DNA of 64,000 nucleotides from Lobulomyces angularis. Its lineage: Eukaryota; Chytridiomycota; Chytridiomycetes; Lobulomycetales; Lobulomycetaceae. How positions within the stretch are numbered: position 1 is the first letter of the stretch; each line of letters begins with the position of its first letter. The notes under the pieces were generated by a model. The model made no database searches. It was not told where the DNA came from and saw only the letters and a program-made list of their open reading frames with translations. The DNA is taken from contig JADHYX010000002.1 in the NCBI GenBank assembly GCA_027604685.1, positions 109,887-173,886 of the forward strand. Direction: 5' to 3'. Made by a program: the position numbers and the translations under genes. Shown here piece after piece: positions 49,079-60,599 of this stretch.

Positions 49079-49895
49079 ATGAGCAATAATGAAATTGAAA
49101 GTTCTACTTCAAATGAAAAGAAAAGAAAAAGAGTAAAAGAAGAGGAAGAAGAAGAGGAGTTGGGAGAAATTAGTCCAGATGGTAGCTATTTCTCACCTCC
49201 AATGGCACCAAGGTTCAATAAAAGTTAAAATTTACTTTAATTTTTAATACAATTTATATAAATTGCAAATATAGACATCCATCCCAAAACGATCCACTTT
49301 CTCAAACCTTTACTGAAGAAGATTTACCTTTAACACCAAACACTGTAACTTCCCCTCCACCACCTTCAGGACAAGAAAATAATTTGATATCTAGCAGATC
49401 GTTTAAAGGGTGTTCTAAATTTGATGATTATGAACCTATAAAGAAAATTGGAGAGGGAACTTTTGGGTATTTTGATTCAAAAAAAAACTTTAAAAAACTT
49501 AAGAAATTATTTTTATATCAATAAGAGAAGTTTCAACTGCGAAACATAAACCGACTGGAAGGACTTTTGCATTGAAGAAAATTTTGATGCATAATGAAAA
49601 AGAAGGAGTAGGCAATTTTTTTTTTTTTTCGTTTAAATTTGAATATTAAATAATTTATACCACAGATGCCAATAACTGCTCTACGAGAAATTAGAATTTT
49701 GAAAGCGCTGAAACATCCAAATGTTATTAGTTTATTTGAAATTGCATTTCAAAAAGGAGATCGTCAAATCAGAAGACGAGGATCTATCTACATGGTCTTT
49801 CCTTATATGGATCACGATTTGAGTGGGCTTTTGGACAATAAGAATGTGAGAATTACCGCTGCTCAAATAAAGTCTTATTTTCAACAATTATTAAG
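49079..49895 (+). CDS. BUR1: Bur1/CDK9-like cyclin-dependent kinase, N-lobe only (3' truncated)
   Basis: Four exons encode an acidic N-terminus with a Lys-rich KKRKRVKEEEEEEE stretch, then a CDK N-lobe: IKKIGEGTFGEVSTAKH, FALKKILMHNEKEG, PITALREIRILKALKHPN and YMVFPYMDHDLSGLLDN. PITALRE and the DHDLSGLLDN hinge point to the Bur1/CDK9 (P-TEFb) group, which phosphorylates RNA polymerase II and elongation factors. The last exon ends AAQIKSYFQQLLR at 49895 with donor GTTTAT. The HRD, DFG, T-loop and whole C-lobe are absent: after 49 nt comes an internal exon of MAK16. The gene cannot encode an active kinase as it stands. A misassembly or deletion is likely. Confidence 0.85.
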
Positions 49896-49944
49896 GTTTA
49901 TTAATTATATTTTTTTTTTTTTTTTTTTTTGTTAATTATTTTAG
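49896..49944. other. Chimeric intron with a 21-T tract joining two unrelated genes
   Basis: The donor side (GTTTATTAATTATA) belongs to the BUR1-like gene and the acceptor side (GTTAATTATTTTAG) to MAK16. They are fused through 21 consecutive T at 49910-49930. Splicing across it would put MAK16 out of frame, and no ATG occurs within it. Confidence 0.75.
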
Positions 49945-51007
49945 GTCATTTGGTCAACAATTTCTCAAAATTTTTGTTCTTTTAAATTGAAAACTGCTAC
50001 ACAACAATTTTGTAGAAATGAGTATAACTTAACTGGGTTATGCACTCGGCAAAGTTGTCCTTTGGCTAACAGTAGATATGCAACAATTAGAGAAATTGAC
50101 GGGAGACTAGTATTAATGGTAAAAACTATCGAAAGAGCACATACTCCTTCAAAGATGTGGGAAAAAATTAAGCTGAGTAAAAGTTATGCTAAAGCTTTAG
50201 AACAGGTAACCTTAAAAAAAAGTAAAACGCACCAACGAACACTTTTTTTTAAATTATTATAAAGATAGATAAAGAATTAGAATATTTTCCTGAGTTTCAA
50301 ATTCATAAGTGTAAACAAAGGTTAACGAAGATAACCCAATATTTAATTAGAATGAGAAGATTACATTTAAAAACAAAACCGAAATTAATCGGAGTTTCGA
50401 AAACAGTCGAAAGAAGACAAGCCAAGAGAGAAGAAAAAGCTGAGATAGCTGCTAAACTTACTACCTCGATCGAAAAAGAATTATTAGAACGATTAAGAAG
50501 TGGGCTGTATGGTAAAGATGGTATTGTAAATGAGAGTGTGGATTCTTTTAAAAATGCCTTGGAAAAATTGGAGAATGATGAGGAGGTTTTCGAAGATGAA
50601 GAAGAAGAAGAGGAAGAAGAAATTGAGGAAGAGTTTGAAGATGAAGATATGGTACAAGTAAAGCACCCTTTTTTTTTATTAACCAAATATTACTTCGACA
50701 TTCTAGCTCGATAAAGAATTTGTTTCAGATTTTAGCGATGAAAGTGATGACGATGTGGAAGACTTTCATCAAGTTAACTCTAAGCAAAAGCGAAAAATTA
50801 AGTCTGCAAACAACAGTGGCAACTCATCATCTGATGAAGAAACATTGTTAACTTATGGCAAAAAGAAGATGAGGCAGCAACGAGGTAAAATTTATCTAAA
50901 TAATTTACAATTACAATTTTTAAAAATTTTGAAAATTTTGTTCAGTCGAAGTTGAAATGGAGAATGAATTTGAAACCAAAAGTTTTTTTGTAGAAGATCA
51001 ATTTTAA
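49945..51007 (+). CDS. MAK16: Ribosome biogenesis protein Mak16, first exon missing
   Basis: Four exons from the acceptor at 49944 to the stop TAA at 51005-51007. The frame opens with [20 protein letters not shown], which in Mak16 proteins begins at about residue 6, so only about five codons including the ATG are lost. Then come [60 protein letters not shown], and [20 protein letters not shown]. The Cys pairs around residues 16-40 form the conserved zinc-binding region. The C-terminus is strongly acidic ([17 protein letters not shown]) as usual. Mak16 is a nucleolar 60S assembly factor with a bound Fe-S or Zn centre. The body looks functional, and the 5' loss coincides with the poly-T junction. 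Confidence 0.92.
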
Positions 51008-51290
51008 ATAATTCAATGACTCTTTTTTAACTGATATTTTTTTGATCCTTTTTTTTTTTTTTTTTCCATTTAACGATTTAGTAGATATTTTAATATAATT
51101 CTGTTTACCATCATTAAAAAGATGAGTTTTAAAAATATTCTAGGATTTCAAAATTAATAGTTTTAACAATAATTTTAAAGTTTAATAAAAAAGTTTATAT
51201 TATGCAATTAAATAGATCTAACTTGTTAAATGTTATTTTCTAATTAAAAAAAAAATAAATATTTTGGGTTTCGTAAAATAAAGATTTCAT

Positions 51291-52332
51291 TTAAGTTTTT
51301 GTATATGTATATTGAGATCTGCAACCAAGGTATGTAAAGCCAAGTTTTTCATACAATTTTTCAGCACCTTCATTACCTTTTTCAACAAATAAATATACAT
51401 CATCACCAATGGCACCAGTTTCATTTACTGCAACCTTATCAAAAGTATTAATTGTCAAAATCAAAAAAAACAAAAAGGATAAAAGTGTACCTTCAAAGTT
51501 TCTATTGCATGTCCTTGTCTCATATAACTACTTGATGTATCCACTCCATAAATAACCTACAATAAAAAAAAAGAAAATTTCAAAAATAGAAGCTTTTTAA
51601 TTCTTACCTTAGCATGCTCATTAAAGTAACCTATTCTGACTCTGCAAACAATTTTACCTTCCTCAGTAAAAGAAGCGAAAACCCCACCCAATGCATTATC
51701 TTGTCTTACTTCCATTAAAATTCTCTTTCTTCTCCAAGGTACAACAGTAAATTTTTTATTATAAAAATTTAAAAAGTTATCAAAGTCATCAACAGTTAAT
51801 TTTCTAGAATATGAACCGTTCCTTTCTTTCGGGTCCTTTACAGGAAATTTACTTTTAATTTTCAATACAAGTAACTCGTTATCAAAAGATTCTTCTTTCT
51901 CGTAACCTTTTTCAAGTAAAACTTTTTCCCAAATCTTTCTCAACTCATCAGAAAAATCTTCACTAATGGTCATCATAGCAAAAGTCTTTCTCTTGTCCTT
52001 ATTAAAATAAGTTTCGGCTTCCGCAATATTATCTTTAACCTCATCTTCAGTTGGTAATCTTCCATAATTGCTTTTATCAGAGTCTACTTTCACTACATTC
52101 CACCTTTTTTTTTGAGGGTAAAAACTTAAATAACTCTTTAATTACCATTGTAAGTCAAATTCTTCATTAATTAAAATAGAACCCCAAGCAAATTTGGTTT
52201 CGACAGTAGTACCTAAATAACAATATTTTAAGATGAAATTAATTAGAAGAAAAAAAGAAAACCTTCTGAAGCTTTTAAAGCATCTATTGTTTCTATTGTG
52301 TGAAAGTAGTTTGGATGGTAGGAGGAAGACAT
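51291..52332 (-). CDS. GNAT-fold acetyltransferase (possible Lyc1-like)
   Basis: The ATG is at 52332 (MSSSYHPNYFHTIETIDAL) and the stop TAA at 51291; five exons. The middle contains RKLTVDDFDNFLNFYNKKF, ILMEVRQDNALGGVFASF and IVCRVRIGYFNEHAKVIYGV, a beta-sheet pattern of GNAT enzymes. The C-terminal half has SSYMRQGHAIETLKV (Q/R-x-G-x-A acetyl-CoA loop), VYLFVEKGNEGAEKLYEKLG and FTYLGCRSQY. The EGAEKLYEKLGF segment is the classic end of the fold. The long N-terminal extension recalls fungal lysine acetyltransferase Lyc1, but that is uncertain. The substrate is unknown. Confidence 0.65.
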
Positions 52333-52814
52333 ATTTAATTGCAAGAAAAGTAGCGTTTTACATTTTTAAAAAACTTGCTTTTTTTATCTTAAAATAGTTT
52401 TACTCTTCTACTACTTATCCTCAAAATTAACTCCACTCCGAAAAAAAGCAATAATGATAAGAATCATAAGGATAAGATACTCAATGTCATGGCTAAGGAG
52501 TAGACTAATGTCTATTTTTCACTAAATAGAACAACCAACACCAACCACTTGGAGCATTTATAACTAATTTTTGTTTTTATGAATTGAGAGATTTTAAACA
52601 TAATCTTGTGAACACTTGGAATAAAACATTATAGACCTGAAACACATTTGATTTACTTAAATTTTATTGTTAATGAACATTTAAGGTTTCTTAAAAAACC
52701 AAAGAAATTTAATTTTTCCATTGTATTTTGATTGGTTTAAAAATTAACTGATTTTTTTTTTTTTTTAAAAAAAATTAAATTAAAAAATAAAAAGATAATA
52801 ATAAAAATAAAACA
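52333..52814. promoter_or_regulatory. Divergent promoter region, GNAT gene / acidic secreted protein
   Basis: About 480 bp. The 52380-52560 part has a more mixed composition than typical spacers here. No RNA gene or known motif is seen. Confidence 0.4.
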
Positions 52815-53751
52815 ATGAAACTTTCTTTGCTAAAAATTTCAATTATAACTTTAAGTGTACTTAGTTTGGCAAAATTAGAAAATGTTGTTTCCAACCCACA
52901 AGAGAATTTACCTGTGCAAAAAAGTAAAGTTCATATAGATGATGTAAAAAAACTCCAATCAACCTCTTCACCAAGTTTTGAAAATATCTATACTGTTAAA
53001 GAAAAGAAGTCTAATGAAGATAGCATAGATACCAAGAATTTTGAAAGCGAACTCTCTGATTCGTCCACATATGAAGAGGAAGATGAAACTTCACATACAA
53101 CGGTTAAAAACAACAACTCAGATTCAAAATATAATAAGAAAGTTGGGCAGAGTGATGAAAGTGATGAAGAAATGAAATATACAAAGCTTTCTAATAATCA
53201 ACAGGAAATAAGTAGCTATCGTTCCAGTTCAGCAAAAAATATATTTATCAGTGACTATGAAAGCGATAGTGAAAAAGAAACAAAGGATTTAAAATATAAA
53301 AAGAAAAAGAACCAAACTTACGAAAAGGACGACAGTTCCAAAGAAAGTGACAACGAGGCTAAAAAAAGCTCCAATATAAAATACAATAAAAGCAACAACA
53401 ATGCAAACAGTGAAAGTGAAACGAGTTGCGAGGAGGAAGAAGAAACTGAAGTAATCAAAGGAGAAAAAAAAAGTTATAGCAGTAATGCATCTGCAAGTGA
53501 GACTGAAAGTGACTGTGAGCATGAGGAAGAAGATGTTAGCATTATTGAAGAATCATGTTCAGAAGAAGAAGCTGAGTCCGTAGATGATGAAGGTATTTAT
53601 TAATTCGTTTTCTTCTTTTAATACTCTTTCTACAGAAAGCACATCCGACTGTAGTGATGCAGAGGAGGAGGAGTTTGATGAAGTTGAAGAAATGTGTTCT
53701 GAGGAAGAGTTTGAAGATGAAGTAGAAAAGTCTTCAGAGGATGAAAACTAA
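52815..53751 (+). CDS. Secreted, highly acidic Ser/Glu-rich protein
   Basis: Two exons (intron about 53592-53634) code for about 295 residues. The first about 20 residues (MKLSLLKISIITLSVLSLAK) form a signal peptide. The rest is low-complexity: Ser, Glu, Asp, Lys and Asn with recurring SES, SDSE and EEEE clusters (ESETSCEEEEETE; SCSEEEAESVDDEE) and many potential casein-kinase and N-glycosylation sites. Several Cys residues lie within acidic repeats (SDCEHEEED, EMCSEEE). No domain is recognised. It may be an extracellular or ER-lumen, perhaps ion-binding, protein; that is inference from composition only. The stop TAA is at 53749-53751. Confidence 0.65.
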
Positions 53752-53959
53752 TTGAAATTAATATATAACCAGATGTTTCAGAACTATAATCGACAATATG
53801 AGATGGTGCATTTATTTTATTGCAACGTATAAGCTATATGATCTATTATGAAAATAAATAAATAAATATTATCAAAGAAAAAAAATTATATAATCAATAA
53901 GTAGAAAATTTAATTAAAAATTTAAGAAAAACTCAGTGTCAAACTGTTTTGGAAAATTG

Positions 53960-56164
53960 TTAATCCAAATAAAAGGGTAAATTATGCCATGCATCAATAT
54001 GATTTTCTGTCCACTTGGGATAGGCATCCTTTGTAGAGTTTGTACAATTCAATCCTAAACATAAAGTTTCATTAGAAATTTACAGAAAAGGGAAATGGTA
54101 ATTCTTACTTAAATAACAACCATCAAGAATTTTTGGACAATATGCCAATTCGGCATGTCTGTATCCTATATCTAACAGCGAAGAAACATTTTAATTAATA
54201 TAAACGTAAATTAATATAAATCACCCCCAAACCAATGAACTTCACTTTTTTTTAGAAACATTCCAATTGCTAAAGAATGAACAGGGGCATCTCCCCACCT
54301 CTCATAAAAAAATCCACCAGCTTTATCTAAACTGTTGAAGTAACCTTGATATTCGTTTCCTCTAAAAAATTCAAATGAACCCAATTCAAAATTGGACCAA
54401 AAGTGGTTTCCATTATACATATTGCATCCCCCTACACAGTCCTTTTTATTTTAAGTACAAAATTTATTTATAATTTTTATTACCTGTATTGAACAAAAAG
54501 ATTGGCTGTTTCCACACCATCCCCATTTGGAGCTACCAAAAAGAAAATTTAATACATAACATAACTGCTAATTTACCAACAGCCTCCATTTTCACAAATT
54601 TTGTTTCCTATTTTTCCGCCACCACATGTGCCTAAAGTAATCAATTAATAAAATTTTAAAAATTCAATATTTTTTACCTACTTCCCCAGTAATCCAATTT
54701 TTTTTGGCATACTCAAAATGTCCATGCTGAGAAACAAACAATTGTAAGAGTCCTTTATCTTTGATGTTATTTAACTGCATATACCTTTCGGTAGATTGAA
54801 ATAAAGTGCTACAATAAAAAAAACTTTAAAAAAAAAAATTTATATCAAAAGATTTTTAGTTACGGTATTGTTTCCATTAATTCTGGAATTAAAATATTAA
54901 AACCATATTTAATTTTTTTTTCTTCCATAAATACGAAGGGGTCGTAATCAACATGAGAGTAAAAATCCACATCTGGTTCTACCCTCCAATAATAATCATA
55001 CTTCATCAATTCAGGAAGGTTAAAAAAGGGACCAGAAAAATATCTGATCATAAACCGATAGCTTTCTAAACCTCCGTAGATATATGCATCTAAAAAGTAA
55101 AAAATGAATTAAAACCAAATTCAATAAAACAAAATAAATGTTTACTTTTTAAAGAGTCTCTAATTTCGGCAGCCAGTGTTTGATTAATCCATTCCGGATA
55201 TCCCCAATCCTTTTCCGGAATAAGTGCAAATGTTACATCAGGTTCTATAATTGAATTTCGCAATTTCATGATGTGTTGTTTTATTCCATTTTTAAAAGTT
55301 TCAGTAAAAGGCTTATCATTAATAAAAACGTATGGGTATCTAAGCTTACTATTAATAAAAGGTTCAAATGAATTTAAGCTATGTTTGATTCCCTCCAGTT
55401 CTACAAAAAATTACTGGATTGCATAAGAAGTAAGTAAGTACCTTTATTTCTAATCAAAACGGTAATACAGGCATTCGCTCTTTTTATAGGCCCTATAGTT
55501 TGATTAAATTTTCTAAATAGAAAGATAAAAATAAATAAAATTGTAACTATTACGAAGGTTGAATATATTCAGTTGGACATACTATACACTCTTTGCTATC
55601 GTAGCAACGCTTTTCTGGATCAGGTTTTTTTAATGATGCTGGTGTAATAACAGTAAAAGGGCGATCTGGAAATTCAATTTTTTCATCTACAACTCTTACT
55701 TTAAATTGGTCAATTTCGTTGTTAATATGAGTAATAACATGATTGTTCGTAGCTTTTATTAACTTTGCATTTGATTTGGATTTCAAAAGATCATCAACTT
55801 TTGTTCGATCCTTTAGCCAAATTTCCAGAGATAATTTTTCCTTATTAACTTTGATTGAAAATGTTTTGAACCAATTTTTAAAAAAAATTCCTAGCAGTAT
55901 AAAAGTCAACAACAGAATGATGTATCTTTAAAAAGTCATGTGGAATGTGAAGAAAAAAAAAAGTCAATAATGTGAAAAACAATAAATGATGATTTACCTG
56001 ATAATTAAAGTAATTAATGATATTTAGGAATAACAAAAGAAACATTAAGAATTTATTTAAACATATAACTTTATTTATTACCTTAAAAATGGTCGAAGTG
56101 TTAATTTCTGATTGAATTTTTGAGGGTCTGAAATTTTTCTTTTATATTTAGAATACGGTAGCAT
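53960..56164 (-). CDS. KRE2/KTR-family alpha-1,2-mannosyltransferase (GT15)
   Basis: The ATG is at 56164 and the stop TAA at 53960, with about ten exons. It is a type II membrane protein: a short basic cytosolic tail, one membrane segment (ILLLTFILLGIFF), a stem, then the catalytic domain. Diagnostic sequence includes ANACITVLIRNKELEGIKHS, YPYVFINDKPFTETFK, DWGYPEWINQTLAAE, YWRVEPDVDFYSHVDYDPF, TGEVGTCGGGK-type Cys/Gly loops, NYNG-like MYNGNHFWSNFELG and GFFYERWGDAPVHSLAIGMF. EPDVDF is the metal/GDP-mannose site region. The family adds mannose to O- and N-linked glycans of wall proteins in the Golgi. GDP-mannose comes from PSA1 elsewhere in the window. The first intron is about 150 nt with an internal CAG acceptor, so its exact 3' end is uncertain. 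Confidence 0.9.
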
Positions 56165-56395
56165 TAGTATTTGAAAAAAAGCAAATATAATTTTATTTTT
56201 TAAAAGTTTATAAAGCAATTTGAAAAAAACAAAGTCTAAAAATTTTTTTTTTTTGGCTATATATTTTAAAATTGATGTCTTAAATCAAAGTTTGCTTAAT
56301 TGATAAATATATTTTTGTGGTTTTTTCAGCTTACTAGAAATAAAGCTAAATATATTGGCGATAATAAATCTTTTAAATAAAATTATTGTTAAATA

Positions 56396-56408
56396 TTCTA
56401 GAAATTTC
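56396..56408. promoter_or_regulatory. Heat-shock-element-like site upstream of the KTR gene
   Basis: TTC-TA-GAA-AT-TTC fits the three-unit HSE consensus exactly. It is about 230 bp upstream of the KTR start on the minus strand. Activity is inferred only. Confidence 0.3.
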
Positions 56409-56639
56409 CATGCATTTTTTTTTTTTTCTGCATTATCTAAATCAACAAAAAATTGTATTTAGGACCTAAACCTACTATGTTAACAATAAAAACTATTAAT
56501 TAACTTAGTCTAATGTACTTTGGAAATTTTCTCAAAAATTACTAATTGTGAAACAAAATGCTTGTGAGAAAAGGTTTCAAGTTTCAAAACTTAAAAATAG
56601 ATAATAAAAATTTTATCAAAAACACAAAGATTTTTTTTT

Positions 56640-57000
56640 TTTAATTAATCACCATGAGACCAATTATAATGAGCTTCCATCCATCGTTTGTACGTATTTT
56701 TATCGGGATTGTTATTTAGTTCTCATCTCACTTTTAATCAAAGGGAATCCAGGGGATGGAGTTTCGTTTAATGCTTAATAACAATCAGAATTTTACGGGA
56801 TGCCATATTGGATTTGGCTATAAACTTTGCGGTATGATCATAAAAAAACAGAATTATTATATTAACACATTTTCCTAATAAGAAACAAGACAAAGTTTCG
56901 GCTCGCCCGAGGTCGTCACCTTGATGTGCAAAATCCCAAATTTTAATGAAACAAATTGGAGAGGTCCTCATGTATTATTTAAAATCTAAAGTAACTTGAT
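56640..57000 (-). pseudogene. Possible decayed gene fragment, WD40/F-box-like pieces
   Basis: This patch is visibly richer in G+C than its surroundings. On the minus strand one open frame (56971-56768) contains ICFIKIWDFAHQGDDLG, whose KIWD resembles the end of a WD repeat, and IILFFYDHTAKFI. Further on, in another frame, DKNTYKRWMEAHYNWSHGD recalls the short linker before the propeller in F-box/WD proteins. The order is reversed relative to such proteins and no full repeat is present. It may be debris of a rearranged gene or chance. Low confidence. Confidence 0.25.
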
Positions 57001-57174
57001 CATAGTTTTAAATTTTGTTAGGTACCACTATTTCTTATATTTGGACAATCAGAGTGCTGGTATTTCGCTAATCTTTTTTTTTTAGATTCCATCTTAAATT
57101 TTAGCTTCCCAAATGAGCAATATTTTTTCAATCCTCCTACGATATTAAGAGATTTTGAAACCAACGATGTTACA

Positions 57175-58698
57175 ATGCATCAAATTGCAAATAATATTCA
57201 TTTCCAACACTCTAGGGAAAACTGTCAAAGCCAACCAAAAAGTGCAGTTGACATACAGATAGAAGTTAATCAAAATAGCAGTAATCATAACAGTGCAACA
57301 TTAAATTTCGAAGAACCTCAATATATAAATAATTATACCACTATATACGAAACTCCAAATCTAAATCTTTTAAACAATTATAATGAAATTAACAGTTTCT
57401 TTAATGAACGAAATCGTACTTTACCTTCTGATGAATTTCAAATGGATTCTCCGTTCAGAAACGCCAGTCTTTCCGATCACACTCTTCTTGCATCTTCTTC
57501 GTCGTTTATTACACAAAATAGCATAAACGAGAACTACAATAATATAGCCTCTCCAGTGCAATCATCCTCTTCCTCAAGTTTACTATCAAATTCTCCTACC
57601 TTGATTAATCCAGAAAAAGATGGCCACTCATCAAATTTTAATGCATCTTCCTCTTCAATGAACTTAGAGCTTAGTACAAATTCAAATTCAGCTGGTTTTT
57701 CTACCCCAATAATAAGCAGCCCAGACTCTATACCGCAGGTTCCACTATTTTTCTCCCTACCCTATATAAATGAGAAGGTAGTTGATAGAAAAGACGGTAC
57801 TCCAGCAAACAGTATTAAACCATTATCAGTAGCAGATGAAATGGTTGTTCAAAACCCCACGAATTCAGGAGCAAAAAATTTCGATAGAAATGACAATAAC
57901 TCCATTGACGGTGGTGAGACTATTACCAAAACTGAAAACTGCCTCTCAAAATACAACAGTTTTTTTGGTCAAACTGCAATAAAATTCAAGTCTATGGATT
58001 CTTTTGAAAGTATGATGAAACAATGGTATGTTTTTACAAAAGCTTTTTGTAAAAATAGTATATTAATACTAGAATAACTTAGGTCCACTCTGGAAACTGA
58101 AAGTGACAGAAAAATTGTTAAAATTGATATTGAATATGAAAAAAAAATTTTTCTTACATGTTCAACTATTCAGTATCCTTATAATACCGGCCATGACGAA
58201 GATGATGACGATTCCTTGTCAACGGAATGCAATTCTAATCATGATGATTATAAGGTGGTTTCATGCATCTATTTAAAGGAGTTGGATGATTATTTCATGT
58301 AAAGTTTATGCATTTTTTCATCTAATGTTTCTTGTCTCTTTCATAGCACTTCACCAGACTTAATTCACTTATTTGAGAAAATAATTAAAAAAACCATCAG
58401 TTTCGAAAACAAGAATAGAATGAGAAGGTAAAAAAAATTTTTTTTTTTTCATCTTTTTTTATTCTCTTTGTTCATCAAAACAACAATTTTTTCCCCTTTT
58501 TCTTTTAGGGTGTTGGAAGTTTTCAAACCTATTACTATAAAAAAAAAACCTGAAGGAAATTCAAATTTTAAAACAATTATGAAATTAAATTTTCCTAAAC
58601 CAAGAAAAGTCGAAAAAGATATAAAGGTATTCAAATTTAGGAACTTGGAAGGAGTCTTAAACAAAATCCTTAACTGGTCCAACCACAACATTTTGTAA
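57175..58698 (+). CDS. DUF7082 (Medusa-type) transcriptional regulator-like protein
   Basis: Four exons from the first in-frame ATG at 57175 to the stop at 58698. The first about 280 residues are Ser/Asn-rich and disordered. The C-terminal domain is conserved: DLIHLFEKIIKKTISFENKN, RMRRVLEVFKPITI and IMKLNFPKPRKVEKDIKVF, ending VLNKILNWSN. As I recall it, this is the DUF7082 domain of fungal developmental regulators such as MedA. The frame is open upstream of 57175 back to an acceptor (TTTTTTTTAG) near 57074 and even into 57019-57074, so the true start is probably in an earlier exon not identified. A nuclear role in morphogenesis is inferred from the family. Confidence 0.68.
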
Positions 58699-60599
58699 TT
58701 GAAAAATGAATTTTATTTTTTTATTTTTTTTCGTTTTCTGCATTATTGTTATTTATATAATATCATTCATTTCATTTGGTGCTGTTTGTTTTCAATTTAC
58801 AATTAGTACATTTTAATTCATGTTTCGTAAAACTTATACAATACTAGTTGTTTTTCTATAGTGAAGTCTTGATTAATTTTAAAAAATTCTCTTTTCCAAT
58901 TGGTTTACTTTTAGTCTTTTGGTAGTGCTAGATATGTATCCCGAAATATTAAAATCGAAATGTAGTTTAAATATCATTTGCTGCCAGTATTTTATAAACT
59001 GAGAAAACAAAATGGGTTTAATAATATGTGATAATGCATCACAGTTACAAAAAAATAGTATTAACTTAATTGAAAAGACTCTTCATTTTTGTTAATGAGA
59101 TTTTGAATCTAGAAGGTATGTACTGGAGAGCCTTTGCGATTATGCAATAACTGAAAAAATGAGAAGAAATACGTAATCCCAACATTTGAAACAACATTGT
59201 CAACATTATAACAAGTAAATATTCTCATTAATAGAGTGCGGTCTGATTGCAAGTGAAAATTTTTGAGTTTTGTGATATTATTTTTCAAAGTAGATTATGT
59301 GAGAATTTATGAGATAACAAAAAAATACGCTCACGTTTGTTGAAATACTGAGGATTCCTGGATCAACTCCTCAGGTTTCTGTTGTTTCTTCACATGGATT
59401 ATGTTTTAGTTTTCGTACAGTTCTATCTTCTACTTTTAAGCTTAAAGAAACAAAGAGTTTTTTGAACAAATCTCTTTGTATAACCTTAAAAACTGCCTCC
59501 AATCTTTCAGTTAGAACAATGTATTTTTGCGACTTATCTCACAAAACATCTTACCAGAGCATGTGAAGGAGGTTTCGTTCGAATTGGTTGAAATTGAACA
59601 ACCTCCTAGAAAACAAAGTTTAACAGTGAATTTGAGTTATAATCGACTTGTGCAAGAAGATCTGTCAGAAAAATAATCGAAATTCTAAAATACAAACCGT
59701 GGTTAAAAGTTGAAATAAGTATAAATTATTTTGACTTTCGCCAATGCAAAACATCTTGTTAAAAACGGGAATGCAGAAGTGGTGTGAAAAAGAGTAACGA
59801 TATTGAAGTAATATTTAATAGGGGTAGCGGACTAGTCGTTGAAAGAATCTTCCATTAAGGATGCCCAAAAATGAATTAAAATCCAAATCCAGCACGATAT
59901 TTTGAAGCGGTAAAAGGATTGCAATGTTATTGGTGTTTTGGGAGGTAAGAATGGATGGATGGGATGAAACAGAGGTAACAGCAAAATATAATGGAATATG
60001 GATTTTTTTTTGTTAAGATTTATTTAAATCCTTAAAATACAGATGTATTTAACAAAAGTTTTTTAAATATAAAGGAATGATGCTATTAACAGAATGCAAT
60101 TTTTTCAGTATTAACTTTTTTTCCAATTCCTTTTTTTTAAGAAACCCAATACTAGTTAAAAAATTAAATTATCAAGTTTAATACATAATTTGCTATAATC
60201 TAGGTAAAAACATTAGAAGACGTTTTATATATTGTTGACATCACTGTAAGAAAAAGAAACCAAAAAAAGTTATTGTGGTTTTGAATTAGGAAGCTGAGTT
60301 GTACTCACTACAACAAAAAAAAAAACACTGAAATTATTGGAAAAGCAGAACTGGTAAATCAATTACGGTTGACATAGAAACAAGTTTTTTTTTCTTGCAA
60401 TTTTGTTTTTATTGTATATCATACAAAAAAGTTTTTACTGTCAGCCGTAAAAAAGGATAAAAACCAAATCAGAACTATGAGCTATTTTCAGTAAAAAACC
60501 TTTTCTGTTTTATGATCACATCGGAAATTCTTTTATTTTTTATAACTCTAAATCTTTTTTTTAAAATAAAAAAAAAAAAAAAAATATTCAAAAAAAAAA
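58699..60599. other. 1.9-kb region without an intact gene; short decayed frames
   Basis: Composition at 58850-59980 is more mixed than in ordinary spacers here. On the minus strand, 59345-59520 reads IQRDLFKKLFVSLSLKVED and TVRKLKHNPCEETTET, and a splice-like GTAAGA...AG links it to QFQPIRTKPPSHAL at 59545-59600. On the plus strand, 59514-59675 is open (NILPEHVKEVSFELVEIEQ). Neither leads to a complete gene, and I cannot name a family. It may be a degraded gene or mobile element. 59990-60599 is low-complexity. Confidence 0.35.

Noticed and set aside
57040..57062. TTGGACAATCAGAGTGCTGG resembling the miniature-element TIR
   Set aside because: The similarity covers only about 8 bases, with no matching inverted partner or TA flanks.
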